From Chryseobacterium artocarpi (GTDB taxonomy: Bacteria > Bacteroidota > Bacteroidia > Flavobacteriales > Weeksellaceae), in NCBI RefSeq assembly GCF_001684975.1, contig NZ_MAYH01000012.1:310001-374000 (forward strand): DNA of 64,000 nt. Reading direction: 5' to 3'. Below the pieces are notes generated by a model. The model saw only the letters and a program-made list of their open reading frames with translations. It ran no database searches and was not told where the DNA came from. Position numbers and translations under genes: made by a program. This document shows positions 43,213 to 52,406 of this stretch, piece after piece. Positions within the stretch are counted from its first letter, which is position 1. Every line of letters begins with the position of its first letter.

Positions 43213-44344
43213 TTGATTGGAATATCAGTAAAGCAAAAGCTCCGATTCCTGAAAAAATAACATTTGAAATTCCCAGATTCTGAATATATCCTACCATCAC
43301 CAACCCAAGCCCAATCAATATATAATACATAAGCCCTAATAAAGCTCCTGCACTTCCTGTTTCATCTTTATAATTGATTAAAGCCGTACTTAGAATATTC
43401 GGAATAGCAATACTGAATGCCATGATTATAAAAAAGTAAGGAATTAAAAAGTATACTCCATGATGTATTAAGATCCATACAAAACCAGAAGCTATAAAAG
43501 CTCCTAGAGTACTGGCTTTAATTAATGTTTCGGAATTTATATTCTTAAGTAGCAAAAACCTGTTAAGTTTTGCTCCAATAAATGTACCGACAGCCAATAT
43601 AATACTACTGTATCCAAAAACATAAGAAGAATAGTTTTGTTCTTTAAAAATAAAAGGAGCCAGGGAATAATAGGAAAACAACAATACATTGAAACTCATG
43701 ATTAATAAGCAACATCTGATGATACCACGATCCCGGATCATCCGTTGTAATAAAATAAATAGAGATTGAGCGTTTGTTCCCTTGTTGGAAGTAATTGTTT
43801 CAGAAATCTTTTTTCTCGATAAAACATAAAACAATACCGCCAGAAGGTATAAAGTAATGAAGATCCCCCGATGCCCTGAAGATGATGCAAGTAAAGAGCC
43901 TGTTATCATCCCTATGATAGGGCTAATGGATAAACCAATGCCAATCCATGAAAATACCTTGCTGATATTGTCTTTATCATAAGTATCACGTAAAATAGTC
44001 TGTGTAACAATAGAGCCTACAGCAATTCCAAATGCGGAAAGAACTCTTGCGGCGAGCAGTATCATAAAATCCTGAGCAAAGATCGCTACCAATGTTCCGA
44101 TTCCATAAGTGATTAATCCGTATTCCAGTGATTTTTTTCTTCCTATTCTGTCACACTGAATGCCCCAAAAAGCAACGCCCAAAGCAAATGCTATAAAATA
44201 TAAACTAATAGTTAACGTTGCAGCTTCCTCATTTACCCGGAATTTCTCCTGAACTATCGGTAAAACCGGACTGTAAATAGTTTCCACAAATTGAGGAAGC
44301 ATTACCAATAAGGTTAGCAACCAGAGTGGATTTGTCTTTTTCAT
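43196..44344 (-). CDS. MFS transporter, Bcr/CflA-like
   Basis: The 382-residue protein has about twelve membrane helices. The N-terminal sequence QFVETIYSPVLPIVQEKFRV and the motif A-like GIQCDRIGRKKSLEYG are typical of the drug:H+ antiporter 1 branch (Bcr/CflA, MdtL-type). The ATG at 44344 is used; the longer version would begin with TTG inside an AACTTTG promoter-like stretch. It diverges from an AraC-family gene across about 75 bp, a frequent arrangement where the regulator controls the exporter. The substrate is unknown. Confidence 0.9.
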   Translation of the reverse strand: MKKTNPLWLLTLLVMLPQFVETIYSPVLPIVQEKFRVNEEAATLTISLYFIAFALGVAFWGIQCDRIGRKKSLEYGLITYGIGTLVAIFAQDFMILLAARVLSAFGIAVGSIVTQTILRDTYDKDNISKVFSWIGIGLSISPIIGMITGSLLASSSGHRGIFITLYLLAVLFYVLSRKKISETITSNKGTNAQSLFILLQRMIRDRGIIRCCLLIMSFNVLLFSYYSLAPFIFKEQNYSSYVFGYSSIILAVGTFIGAKLNRFLLLKNINSETLIKASTLGAFIASGFVWILIHHGVYFLIPYFFIIMAFSIAIPNILSTALINYKDETGSAGALLGLMYYILIGLGLVMVGYIQNLGISNVIFSGIGAFALLIFQSKRKTV

Positions 44345-44419
44345 TTTTTTCTGCAAAGTTTTGAAAAAATCAGACTATATTTATAATGATAAAAAAACAA
44401 AAAACATCAAAAATAAGAC

Positions 44420-45202
44420 ATGGCTATATTGAAGCAGAATGATGAGTTTGATGCAGATTCGCTCAAAGAAAAAGTAATCGGTATTGCTTCCGATATGGTA
44501 ATGCATGACTCCGGATTTCACTTGCATACAACTAAAGCTCAATTACTGTATGCTCCGTCTGGATGTATGACAGTAACAACTTCTGATAGTCAGTTTGTTC
44601 TGCCTCCCTTCAGAATGCTTTGGATTCCCGCGAACGAAGCTCATAGAGTGAATTTTCGGAATATGGTTGCTTACAGATCTGTTTATTTTGATACCGATTA
44701 TGCGGAAAAATATATTGGATACAGTCTTAAAGTATTACATGTAAATCCTTTATTAAAGGAAATTATTGAAAGAATTTGTTTTTGGGAATGGAAAACTCCG
44801 GATCGCGGTCAGGAAAATATTTTAAGTGTATTCTGGAATGAAATAAATGAAGCTCCCGAAGAGAAATTAACCCTGAAAATGCCAAAAGACAGGCGTTTTA
44901 AGAAAGTTGTGGAAGAATGGACTTTACGTTCTGCAATGCCTCCAATGTTAAAAAAACTCACAGACGAAACTGGAGCGGTAGAAAAGACAATTACCAGAAT
45001 TTTTAAAAAAGAAACAGGATTATCTTATCAGGAATGGAGGCAGCAGTGGAGGCTTCAAAGATCCATTGAGCTTCTGGTAGAAGGAAATTCAATAGGAGAG
45101 GTATCGCACATTTTAGATTTTTCTTCTGATAGTGCTTTTATTGAGTTTTTTAAAAAACATACAGGCTCTACACCACTTCAATACTTGATGAAAAATGAAT
45201 AA
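44420..45202 (+). CDS. AraC-family regulator, probably of the divergent MFS gene
   Basis: The 260-residue protein has a short cupin-like N-terminal half (YAPSGCMTVTTSDSQFVLPPFRMLWIPANEAHRVNF). The AraC-type double helix-turn-helix follows (TRIFKKETGLSYQEWRQQWRL, SIGEVSHILDFSSDSAFIEFFKKHTGSTPLQYL). The N-terminal domain resembles the class of AraC regulators that face MFS or DMT exporters. The divergent arrangement makes control of the adjacent transporter the most likely role; this is inference from position. Confidence 0.92.
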   Translation: MAILKQNDEFDADSLKEKVIGIASDMVMHDSGFHLHTTKAQLLYAPSGCMTVTTSDSQFVLPPFRMLWIPANEAHRVNFRNMVAYRSVYFDTDYAEKYIGYSLKVLHVNPLLKEIIERICFWEWKTPDRGQENILSVFWNEINEAPEEKLTLKMPKDRRFKKVVEEWTLRSAMPPMLKKLTDETGAVEKTITRIFKKETGLSYQEWRQQWRLQRSIELLVEGNSIGEVSHILDFSSDSAFIEFFKKHTGSTPLQYLMKNE

Positions 45203-45262
45203 AACTTTCACTGTATATCTTATATGGTAAACACAAAAATTTCAATTAAAGACGTAATCATT

Positions 45263-45314
45263 CTCCTCCTTTAGAGAGGTATCAAAAATTCATAGAATTT
45301 TTGACGAGGTGGTT
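45263..45314. repeat. Interspersed repeat family R1, copy B
   Basis: CTCCTCCTTTAGAGAGG, then AAAAATTCATAGAATTTTT, then GACGAGGTGGTT; it is related to copies at 904-953 and 59437-59488. It lies in the gap between the AraC and SRPBCC genes. Confidence 0.75.
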
Positions 45315-45396
45315 AAAATTACCAAAAACTTGCCCTATGAAAAGCGTAATATAAAGTAATTTACATAAAATTGTAGTACCAAACAAAATAGATTTT

Positions 45397-45840
45397 ATGG
45401 ACAATTATACAAACATAATAGAAGTAAAAACGAAAGCCGATAAAGCGTATGAGGCATTAACCAGAGAAATTCCGTTTTGGTGGACTGATATGTTTGAAGG
45501 ATCATCGGCAGAGGTTGATCATGTTTTTACAATAAGATTTGGAGAGAACATTCACAAAACAATGAGAGTGGAAGAAGCTGTTGTAGATTCAAAGGTGATC
45601 TGGTATGTTGAAGATTCAATGATTGCTCTTCCTGAATTAAAGAATCAGACAGAATGGATTGGGACTACAATCGTTTGGGAAATAGAGAAGAGGGAAAATA
45701 CAACTTTACTGCATCTTACACATATTGGCTTAAAGCCTTCTGTAGAATGTTATGAAATATGTTCTAATGGATGGCTACAATTTCTAAGCAGTCTAAAATT
45801 ATTTCTGGAAACCGGAAAGGGTACTCCATATAAAGGATGA
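45397..45840 (+). CDS. SRPBCC (START/Bet v 1-like) domain protein
   Basis: The 147-residue protein fits the AHSA1/SRPBCC fold. An N-terminal strand-helix (IIEVKTKADKAYEALT) is followed by PFWWTDMFEGSS, antiparallel strands (TIVWEIEKRENTTLLHLTHIGL) and a long C-terminal helix (CSNGWLQFLSSLKLFLETGKGTPY). The fold binds hydrophobic ligands, and the C-terminal GWxxFLxSLKxxLExGxGTPY pattern is common in these proteins. It is monocistronic as far as visible. No ligand can be assigned. Confidence 0.82.
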   Translation: MDNYTNIIEVKTKADKAYEALTREIPFWWTDMFEGSSAEVDHVFTIRFGENIHKTMRVEEAVVDSKVIWYVEDSMIALPELKNQTEWIGTTIVWEIEKRENTTLLHLTHIGLKPSVECYEICSNGWLQFLSSLKLFLETGKGTPYKG

Positions 45841-45889
45841 TATGAATATTTAGAACTATAATAGTTATATTTTCTATTACTAATTACTC

Positions 45890-45930
45890 GTAAAAAAAAG
45901 AAGCTGTCCACATATTGCGAACAGCCTCTT
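45890..45930 (-). terminator. Terminator of rplS
   Basis: On the reverse strand GAGGCTGT pairs with ACAGCTTC (one G-T pair), followed by a run of eight T. Confidence 0.85.
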
Positions 45931-45952
45931 TTTGCATTTATTGTTGTCTGAA

Positions 45953-46309
45953 TTATTTCTTCTTGTAAGCAGCGTCTTTAATTCTCGCTTTTTTACCTCT
46001 AAGATCTCTGAAGTAGTAGATTCTAGCTCTTCTAACTCTACCTCTTCTGTCAACCTCGATTTTTTGAAGTGCAGGCATGTTGATAGGGAATACTCTTTCT
46101 ACACCTACATCACCAGACATTTTTCTGATTGTGAAAGTTTTTGTAGAACCAGTACCTCTTAATTGGATAACTGTCCCTTTGAAGAACTGAGTTCTAGTCT
46201 TTTGTCCTTCTTTAATTTCGTAATACACAGTAATTGTATCACCTGCTTTGAATTCAGGGAATTCTTTTTTCGCAATGTACTTCTCTTGTACGTACTTTAA
46301 TAAATCCAT
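45953..46309 (-). CDS. rplS: 50S ribosomal protein L19
   Basis: The 118-residue protein is located at the 30S-50S interface. Typical sequence is EFKAGDTITVYYEIKEGQKTRTQFFKGTVIQLRGTGSTKTFTIRKMSGDVGVERVFPINMPALQKIEVDRRGRVRRARIYYFRDLRGKKARI in pieces such as KMSGDVGVERVFP and RARIYYFRDLRGKKARIKD. It is encoded alone here, away from the rpsP-rimM-trmD-rplS order of many bacteria. A full promoter and a terminator bracket it. Confidence 0.97.
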   Translation of the reverse strand: MDLLKYVQEKYIAKKEFPEFKAGDTITVYYEIKEGQKTRTQFFKGTVIQLRGTGSTKTFTIRKMSGDVGVERVFPINMPALQKIEVDRRGRVRRARIYYFRDLRGKKARIKDAAYKKK

Positions 46310-46378
46310 TATTAATAAAATAAAATGTTAAAGCTAAGCAACTTACACGTTTATCGTCAGAGGTTGAATAACAGGTTG

Positions 46379-46410
46379 CAAATGTACAAAATAGTTTTTG
46401 AATATACCAA
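46379..46410 (-). promoter_or_regulatory. Bacteroidota-type promoter of rplS
   Basis: On the reverse strand TTG (46410-46408), a 21-bp spacer and TACATTTG (46386-46379) match the consensus. The leader to the ATG is about 60 nt. Confidence 0.78.
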
Positions 46411-46510
46411 ACAATTAATGTGCTAAAAACTATAATTTTTTCATTTTGATTTTACTAAAAATTTAACAGTTTCTTTAAGATTCCATCAGACAGGGTTTAT
46501 ATGGGAAGCA

Positions 46511-46518
46511 TACTTTTG
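46511..46518 (+). promoter_or_regulatory. Candidate -7 box of the phosphatase-like gene
   Basis: TACTTTTG matches TAnnTTTG and lies 85 bp before the ATG. No TTG at -33. Confidence 0.4.
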
Positions 46519-46603
46519 CCCGAAATAAAAATCTGAGTAACGATTTTTTAAATTCTTGATTCACACATTATAACTCTATATGTTATTTTAAAATTAAGCT
46601 ATT

Positions 46604-49342
46604 ATGAAACATTATTTCTTCTTTTTTTGTTTCGCGGTCCAGATGGCTTTCGGGCAGGTTTTGTTCCCTTATCTGCAAAACCCGACTCCGAATTCCATGA
46701 TCGTCAATTGGAAGACCGCTTCCAATAATGAAACTACCGTAATCTACGGAAATTCACCCACGAATCTGAATGTGACCGTAACAGGTACTACCAACATCTT
46801 TTCAGATACAGGATACAATAATAATTACTATTATCACACTGCAAAGATTGCCAATCTGCAGCCTAATACTAAATATTATTATAAAATAAAAACAGGTGCC
46901 AATGAATCTGCAGTATACAATTTCAGAACATTACCATTGCCAGGGCAACCGGTAACAACTGATGGAAAGATCCGCTTCCTGATCATGGGAGATAATCAGA
47001 TTAAAGCAGAACCGAGGTATGACAGCCTTACTTTAAATGCTTTTAAAAAATTGAAACAAAAATTTGGAGCAAACTCTGATCCGTCTGATAATATCGCACT
47101 TACTTTTATGGTGGGAGATCAGGTAGACGTCGGTACTTTGGATCACTATGAGAATGTTCACTTCAAAAAGAATATAAAGTTATCGCCTTATCTGCCTATT
47201 CAGACAACGGTAGGAAACCATGAGACTTATGGGACTTTAGGAATGAATTCATACTATGCACACTTTTATATAGATGAGATCAAGTATAAGAATATCAGTT
47301 CTGGAAATGAAAATTATTATGCCCAGCAGGCAGGAAATGTATTATTTGTAAGTTTAAGCTCAGAGCATACGGGGTCTGCACAGCAGATGTGGCTTCAGCA
47401 AATTCTGAATGAAGCAAATAATGACCCTACAGTAGACTGGATTATTTCTTTAAGCCATAGACCTTATCAGGCAGAACAGTATGTAGGAGATATTTCTCAA
47501 TGGGTAAGGGATAGTGCGGTGCCTCTTTTGGTTACTTCCAATAAATACCTGATGCATGTGGGAGCTCACCATCATTTATATCACAGAGGACAGTTGAAAA
47601 ACACACCTAATTATCAGATTATTTCAGGAGGAACGGCATGGGATCAGTATTGGGGAATGTCTAGTGAAAAGGATTTTGATGATGTTCAGAAAACATTAAC
47701 GGATTGGACGTATCAGATTGTGGAAGTAGATATTCCAACAGGGAAAGTAGATGTTGAATGTTATTCGATTGGTGGAATTTATACTAAGAAAAATAATGAG
47801 CTGGTAGATTCATTCCACCGATATAAAAATCAGCCAAAACCTGCCAAACCATCCATTACTAATACATTTGCAGGACCTATTAATTTGCCTTTAACATTGG
47901 ATGGAAGTACATTTTCATCTTCAAACGGAGAATTGTTAAACACAACTCAATTCCTGATAAGCAAAACTTCCGATTTTTCTGTTATTGAAAAAGAAGTATA
48001 CCGTGATTTTGAAAACTGGTTTGGAAAAGACGGAAACGGAAATCCTGATAAGACCAAAAACTTGAATGAAGGCGTAGATATTACAAAAGTAACATTGGCG
48101 GCAAACTCTATTCCGAACGGAGTCTATTATGTGAAAACCCGTTACAGAGACAGAAACCTTGAATGGAGTGAATGGAGCGAGGTAAAACAGTTCGAAATTG
48201 TAGGAAGTGTGGTCTCAAATCCAACATTTACATTAGATAAATCCGAATATACTCAAAACGAACCTATCATTGGTACTTTTACAGGAGGTCCCGGAAATCA
48301 GCAGGACTGGGTAGGTATTTATAAAAAAGGACAGATTCCAACGTCCACAACTTCACAAGGATATATCTATACGAACGGACAAACAGCGGGTACGGTTACA
48401 TTTAACAATGGTTTACCTAATAAAGGGCAGTACTTTGCCGGATTTTTTGCTAATGGAGGATATACTGAAATTACTCCAAGGAAAAACTTTTATGTAGGAC
48501 CAAAAGTCCAGTTACAGGCTACAGCAGACACTTATCCGGTAGGAGGAACCGTTACGATTAATTTCTCAGATGGTCCGAATTTACAAAAAGACTGGATCGG
48601 GATTTATAAAATGGGACAGACCCCGGGAACAACTGCTTCCATCAAATGGAGCTATGTGACAACATCATCCGGAACGCTTAATTTTACAGGTCTTCCGAAA
48701 GGATACTACTATGCTCAATATCTATTAGAAGACGGATACAATGGTATCGGTGAGAAAGTATTCTTTAAAGTAGGAGATATCGTTACCGAACTATGGATCA
48801 ACAAACCTGTTTACTCATTAGGAGAAAATATTACTGCTTCATGGACGGATTCTCCAGGAATTATCAAAGACTGGTTAGGAATTTATCCTCAGAATATTCA
48901 GACACCGGATGACAACTTCGTTTCTTATACTTACTTTGATGGAGTTACACAGGGAACGAAAACCATTCAGGGAACAGCAATACCTACCACACCTGGAAAC
49001 TATTATATGGTAATGTTCACTAATGATTCTTACACAGAAGTTTCAAATAGAGTACAATTTCAGGTAAATTCAGCTTCTTTAGGAATAGATGAAGCAAAAA
49101 GCACAGAGAAAAATGTGATTCTTTATCCAAACCCAACAAAACCGGGTGAGCCAACATTCATCAAGAGTGATTATCCGATTGAGAAAATAGAATTGGTATC
49201 AGCAGCAGGAGAATTATTGTATGAATCTAAAAATATTCACAACCAACGTTTCTCTTTAGTGAATGAAAACCTTCCGAAAGGGGTTTACTTCGTAAAAGTT
49301 CACACAAGAAAATTATTTACTTTAAAACTGATCATTCAGTAA
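46604..49342 (+). CDS. Purple-acid-phosphatase-like metallophosphoesterase, type A T9SS cargo
   Basis: The 912-residue secreted protein has a signal peptide ending MAFGQ and a fibronectin-like N domain (YLQNPTPNSMIVNWKTAS to FRTLPLPG). The calcineurin-type core has metal motifs MGDNQ (Asp130), MVGDQVD, GNHE (204-207), SLSHRP and GAHHHLYHRG. Three copies of a beta module of about 96 residues follow, each marked by DW(V/I/L)GIY (near residues 567, 663 and 759). The type A sorting domain starts LYPNPTKPGEP. It should act on phosphate esters outside the cell; the substrate is open. A strong hairpin follows. Confidence 0.9.
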   Translation: MKHYFFFFCFAVQMAFGQVLFPYLQNPTPNSMIVNWKTASNNETTVIYGNSPTNLNVTVTGTTNIFSDTGYNNNYYYHTAKIANLQPNTKYYYKIKTGANESAVYNFRTLPLPGQPVTTDGKIRFLIMGDNQIKAEPRYDSLTLNAFKKLKQKFGANSDPSDNIALTFMVGDQVDVGTLDHYENVHFKKNIKLSPYLPIQTTVGNHETYGTLGMNSYYAHFYIDEIKYKNISSGNENYYAQQAGNVLFVSLSSEHTGSAQQMWLQQILNEANNDPTVDWIISLSHRPYQAEQYVGDISQWVRDSAVPLLVTSNKYLMHVGAHHHLYHRGQLKNTPNYQIISGGTAWDQYWGMSSEKDFDDVQKTLTDWTYQIVEVDIPTGKVDVECYSIGGIYTKKNNELVDSFHRYKNQPKPAKPSITNTFAGPINLPLTLDGSTFSSSNGELLNTTQFLISKTSDFSVIEKEVYRDFENWFGKDGNGNPDKTKNLNEGVDITKVTLAANSIPNGVYYVKTRYRDRNLEWSEWSEVKQFEIVGSVVSNPTFTLDKSEYTQNEPIIGTFTGGPGNQQDWVGIYKKGQIPTSTTSQGYIYTNGQTAGTVTFNNGLPNKGQYFAGFFANGGYTEITPRKNFYVGPKVQLQATADTYPVGGTVTINFSDGPNLQKDWIGIYKMGQTPGTTASIKWSYVTTSSGTLNFTGLPKGYYYAQYLLEDGYNGIGEKVFFKVGDIVTELWINKPVYSLGENITASWTDSPGIIKDWLGIYPQNIQTPDDNFVSYTYFDGVTQGTKTIQGTAIPTTPGNYYMVMFTNDSYTEVSNRVQFQVNSASLGIDEAKSTEKNVILYPNPTKPGEPTFIKSDYPIEKIELVSAAGELLYESKNIHNQRFSLVNENLPKGVYFVKVHTRKLFTLKLIIQ

Positions 49343-49373
49343 TACAAGTCAAATATAAGTATCCATTAAAAAT

Positions 49374-49405
49374 AAAATCGGCTGTCAGGAATGACAGCCG
49401 ATTTT
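49374..49405. terminator. Bidirectional terminator hairpin
   Basis: AAAATCGGCTGTCA (49374-49387) pairs perfectly with TGACAGCCGATTTT (49392-49405) around a 4-nt loop. Short T tracts follow on both strands. Confidence 0.85.
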
Positions 49406-49537
49406 ACATGTAAACCCATCCTTCTAGTTCGGGTTTTCAAAATTATATGCAAGTTTTTTTTATCAGCGAGATATAAATAAACATTAAAAAAGCAGCTCCA
49501 AAAATTGAAACTGCTATATTATTAAATAGATTTATTA

Positions 49538-51076
49538 TTAATCATAATCAGGCTGTAATTGCTCTTCCTGAATGACAGTCTGACTATCAGTAGCAAAATA
49601 ATCCTCACCAGTATCAGCTAAAACTTTAGTATCCTGAACAAGTTTACCTTCCGCATTGTAAATTTTTAATAAAATCCATTTTCCATTACGTTCAAGTTCT
49701 TTAGCTCCACCGTAAGTTTTTATTTTAATCTTTCCACTCTGGAGAACACCTGCTTTTACAGAAGACTTGCTGGCTGGTTTTCCTTTTACATACTGAACAA
49801 TCTGAGCCGTGAAAGAATAATCATCATCTCCATCCTCACTTAAAGGTTGATTATAAGTGTACAAAATAGCTCCGTTACTATCATACACAGTAGCGTCATA
49901 AGCCGTTTGTTTAGCATTTAATTTCTTCTCAATTCTAAGCTTATTCTCTTCATAATACCCCTTTGAATTTACAATAACCCCATCTTTATATTGCTTTTCG
50001 CTAAGCCCTTCATATGTAGTACCATTGTATGGGAAATCATCTTTATACGTTAATGTAGATTTTAATTTTCCTTCAGCAGAGTAATATTTAATCTCTTGCG
50101 TGGAGCCATCTTTTATAAAAGTTTCAGAGGAAAGCTTACCTTCCTCATTAAAGACTTTATTCACTATAGCTTCTCCGTTTTTATAAATATCTATACTTGA
50201 AATATGCTCATTATCATAGCCAAACTGATAATCTTCACCATCCATTGGTTTGTAGGTATCGTTTTCTTTATCATACAGATACGTTAAATGAGCTATTTTC
50301 TTTCCGTTTTCATCGTAAGTGGTTTTATAACCGTCTTTCTTGTTTCTTTTTTGCTCTTGTAGAACTTTTCCATTTTTCCCATAAGTAATACCTTCCTTTA
50401 TCGTACCGTCACTTTTGTACTTTTCAAGTTTAGCCACTCTCATTGGGTTATAATAATAATCTACTTGAGTGTTTTCACTACCGGATTCGGAAGTAGCACT
50501 TCCTAAATATTTTCCTTTATCACCGTAAAATTTGGTTTCATAGTCACCAGTCTTACTTCTGATTGTTTCAGATCTTATTCCTTTAATATCTTCGTCGAAA
50601 ATAATTGTTTGAGATGGAACAGAGCTTTCATATACTGTAAGAGTATTGTAGTAATACTCGTTTTCCGGATCTTTATAACTGAAACTTTTCCCTGAAAAAG
50701 TACCATCAGCCTTATAAACTACATCTTCTATTAGTCTTCCGGTTGCATCATAAGTTTGAGAAACACCCACTTGTTTACCATTAGAATAAGTCACAACGCT
50801 CATTACCTTTCCTTCAGGAGTATACCAGGTTACCTTACCGTCAAAAACTTCATTGCTTGGAGTGGTATCAGAAGCAAGACCTTCCATTTGAAGAGTTCCG
50901 TTCTTATAAAAATCTTTGATTAGGGTAAGTTTACCTTTTGCGGTGGTTTCACGGTAATATTCCATGTTTTCCTTGGTCGTTTTATCCCAGTTTTCATCAA
51001 AATAAGTTCTTTCCTGTGCATATACGTTGATGCTAAGTACTAATGCAAGTAAAGCTGACGTAAATAGTTTTTTCAT
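49538..51076 (-). CDS. Secreted YwqK/MORN-like repeat protein
   Basis: The 512-residue protein has a signal peptide (KKLFTSALLALVLSINVYAQ). About a dozen short beta-hairpin repeats of the YwqK/MORN-like type follow, each reading roughly Y(Y/D)..GK(L/V)...(T/I)YK.G....K.Y (for example VTWYTPEGKVMSVVTYSNGKQVG, TKFYGDKGKYLGSA-like, KYYSAEGKLKSTLTYKDDF). It is annotated as 'antitoxin' in some family names, but nothing here supports a toxin-antitoxin role. It has no T9SS tail, so a periplasmic or lipid-side location is likely. Function unknown. Confidence 0.75.
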   Translation of the reverse strand: MKKLFTSALLALVLSINVYAQERTYFDENWDKTTKENMEYYRETTAKGKLTLIKDFYKNGTLQMEGLASDTTPSNEVFDGKVTWYTPEGKVMSVVTYSNGKQVGVSQTYDATGRLIEDVVYKADGTFSGKSFSYKDPENEYYYNTLTVYESSVPSQTIIFDEDIKGIRSETIRSKTGDYETKFYGDKGKYLGSATSESGSENTQVDYYYNPMRVAKLEKYKSDGTIKEGITYGKNGKVLQEQKRNKKDGYKTTYDENGKKIAHLTYLYDKENDTYKPMDGEDYQFGYDNEHISSIDIYKNGEAIVNKVFNEEGKLSSETFIKDGSTQEIKYYSAEGKLKSTLTYKDDFPYNGTTYEGLSEKQYKDGVIVNSKGYYEENKLRIEKKLNAKQTAYDATVYDSNGAILYTYNQPLSEDGDDDYSFTAQIVQYVKGKPASKSSVKAGVLQSGKIKIKTYGGAKELERNGKWILLKIYNAEGKLVQDTKVLADTGEDYFATDSQTVIQEEQLQPDYD

Positions 51077-51440
51077 GTTTTTTATTAATAAGTTTTGATT
51101 TTAATTTAAGGTTAGTGCACTTTTATACACCAGTTGAAATATAAGTAATCGATAAAACGATTAAAGAGACAGTAACAATTCTGTCTGAAATAATTTTTAC
51201 ATTGAAATTGTGTTTAAATCAATTATATCCGAAGATTTAAAACCCCAAATATATATCAAATTTACGAGATATATGAAAAAATGAACAGATTTGTTCGCTT
51301 TTAGCTGTAAAAAACTGATTGTATTTACTTTAAATGCTTAAAATTGTTCTTTCTGAGACAACGATTTCTATGAACATTTCTATTCATAGGATATACAATA
51401 AAATTTATTAAATTTAGCCAACAGAAAAATCTAATATTTC
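51077..51440. other. 364-bp divergent intergenic region
   Basis: AT-rich spacer between the YwqK-like gene and scoA. Apart from a 7-bp dyad at 51368-51389 and a TAAATTTA box close to scoA, I see nothing in it. Confidence 0.5.
51368..51389 (+). promoter_or_regulatory. Dyad upstream of scoA, possible operator
   Basis: CTATGAA and TTCATAG are perfect inverted arms separated by 8 bp, about 50 bp before the scoA ATG. TAAATTTA, one base off the -7 consensus, lies between the dyad and the gene. Confidence 0.35.
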
Positions 51441-52142
51441 ATGATAGATAAAAGAGTAAAAAATGCAAAGGAAGCCATCGAAGGAATTGAAGATGGAATG
51501 ACGCTAATGTTAGGCGGATTTGGACTTTGTGGGATCCCTGAAAATTCAATTAATGCTTTGGTGGAAAGTGATGTGAAAGATTTGACATGCATTTCAAACA
51601 ATGCAGGGGTAGATGATTTCGGATTAGGACTATTACTTCACAAAAGACAAATTAAAAAGATGATCTCCTCTTACGTAGGAGAAAATGCTGAATTTGAAAG
51701 ACAAATGCTTTCAGGAGAACTGGATGTAGAGCTTACTCCACAAGGTACTTTAGCAGAAAAGTGCAGAGCTGCACAGGCTGGAATTCCTGCATTTTATACC
51801 CCTGCAGGTTACGGAACGGAAATAGCAGAAGGAAAAGAAGTGAAAGAATTTCACGGGAAACCTCATATTTTAGAACATGCCTATGAAGCCGATTATTCTA
51901 TTGTAAAAGCATGGAAAGGTGATCATGCCGGAAACCTAATCTTTAAAGGATCTGCAAGAAATTTTAACCATCCTATGGCTGGTGCAGCAAAAATTACCAT
52001 TGCTGAAGTAGAAGAATTGGTAGAACCGGGAGAATTGGATCCTAATCAGATTCATATTCCGGGAATCATGATCCAGAAAATTTTCCAGGGAGAAAAATTT
52101 GAAAAAAGAATCGAGCAGAGAACTGTTAGAACGAAAGAATAA
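51441..52142 (+). CDS. scoA: 3-oxoacid CoA-transferase subunit A
   Basis: The 233-residue alpha subunit of the succinyl-CoA:3-ketoacid (SCOT-type) CoA-transferase moves CoA from succinyl-CoA to acetoacetate in ketone-body and short-chain acid use. The signatures are [18 protein letters not shown] near residue 20, [46 protein letters not shown] and [30 protein letters not shown]. Subunit B lies 2.3 kb downstream on the same strand, with an inverted ABC exporter between them, so the subunits do not share a simple operon. A terminator directly follows scoA. Confidence 0.95.
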   Translation: MIDKRVKNAKEAIEGIEDGMTLMLGGFGLCGIPENSINALVESDVKDLTCISNNAGVDDFGLGLLLHKRQIKKMISSYVGENAEFERQMLSGELDVELTPQGTLAEKCRAAQAGIPAFYTPAGYGTEIAEGKEVKEFHGKPHILEHAYEADYSIVKAWKGDHAGNLIFKGSARNFNHPMAGAAKITIAEVEELVEPGELDPNQIHIPGIMIQKIFQGEKFEKRIEQRTVRTKE

Positions 52143-52169
52143 ATTTCTGAAGAATACGATTGATAATAA

Positions 52170-52203
52170 AAAGCGCTGAATATATTTCAGCGCTTTCTTT
52201 ATT
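52170..52203 (+). terminator. Terminator of scoA
   Basis: AAAGCGCTGAA pairs perfectly with TTCAGCGCTTT around a 5-nt loop, followed by CTTTATT. Confidence 0.9.
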
Positions 52204-52241
52204 GGGTTGAGCTTAACTTTTTTATTGCTCATTTCTTTTGT

Positions 52242-52355
52242 TGTCATTCTGAATGAAGCAGCGCGGAATGAAGAATCTCAAGATAAAATTTTCCCTCAGA
52301 TTTTTAAATTGCCACGCATGCACGAATAAAAAAGGACTCGTGCATGCGTGGTAAA
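52242..52355. repeat. Composite repeat R2+palindrome after scoA
   Basis: The left part (TGTCATTCTGAATGAAGC, GAATGAAGAATCTC) is family R2. The right part is an inverted repeat with 15-bp arms, GCCACGCATGCACGA at 52311-52325 and TCGTGCATGCGTGGT at 52338-52352. The same two-part element recurs at 55217-55350. Confidence 0.8.
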
Positions 52356-52406
52356 ATATAATACAGCTTAATCAGCGCCTTTTTCGCAATCTTTACTCAT
52401 CTATCT

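Noticed and set aside
49538..51076. Reading the YwqK-like protein as an antitoxin
   Set aside because: The family name is historical. The protein has a signal peptide, is 512 residues long and has no toxin partner next to it.
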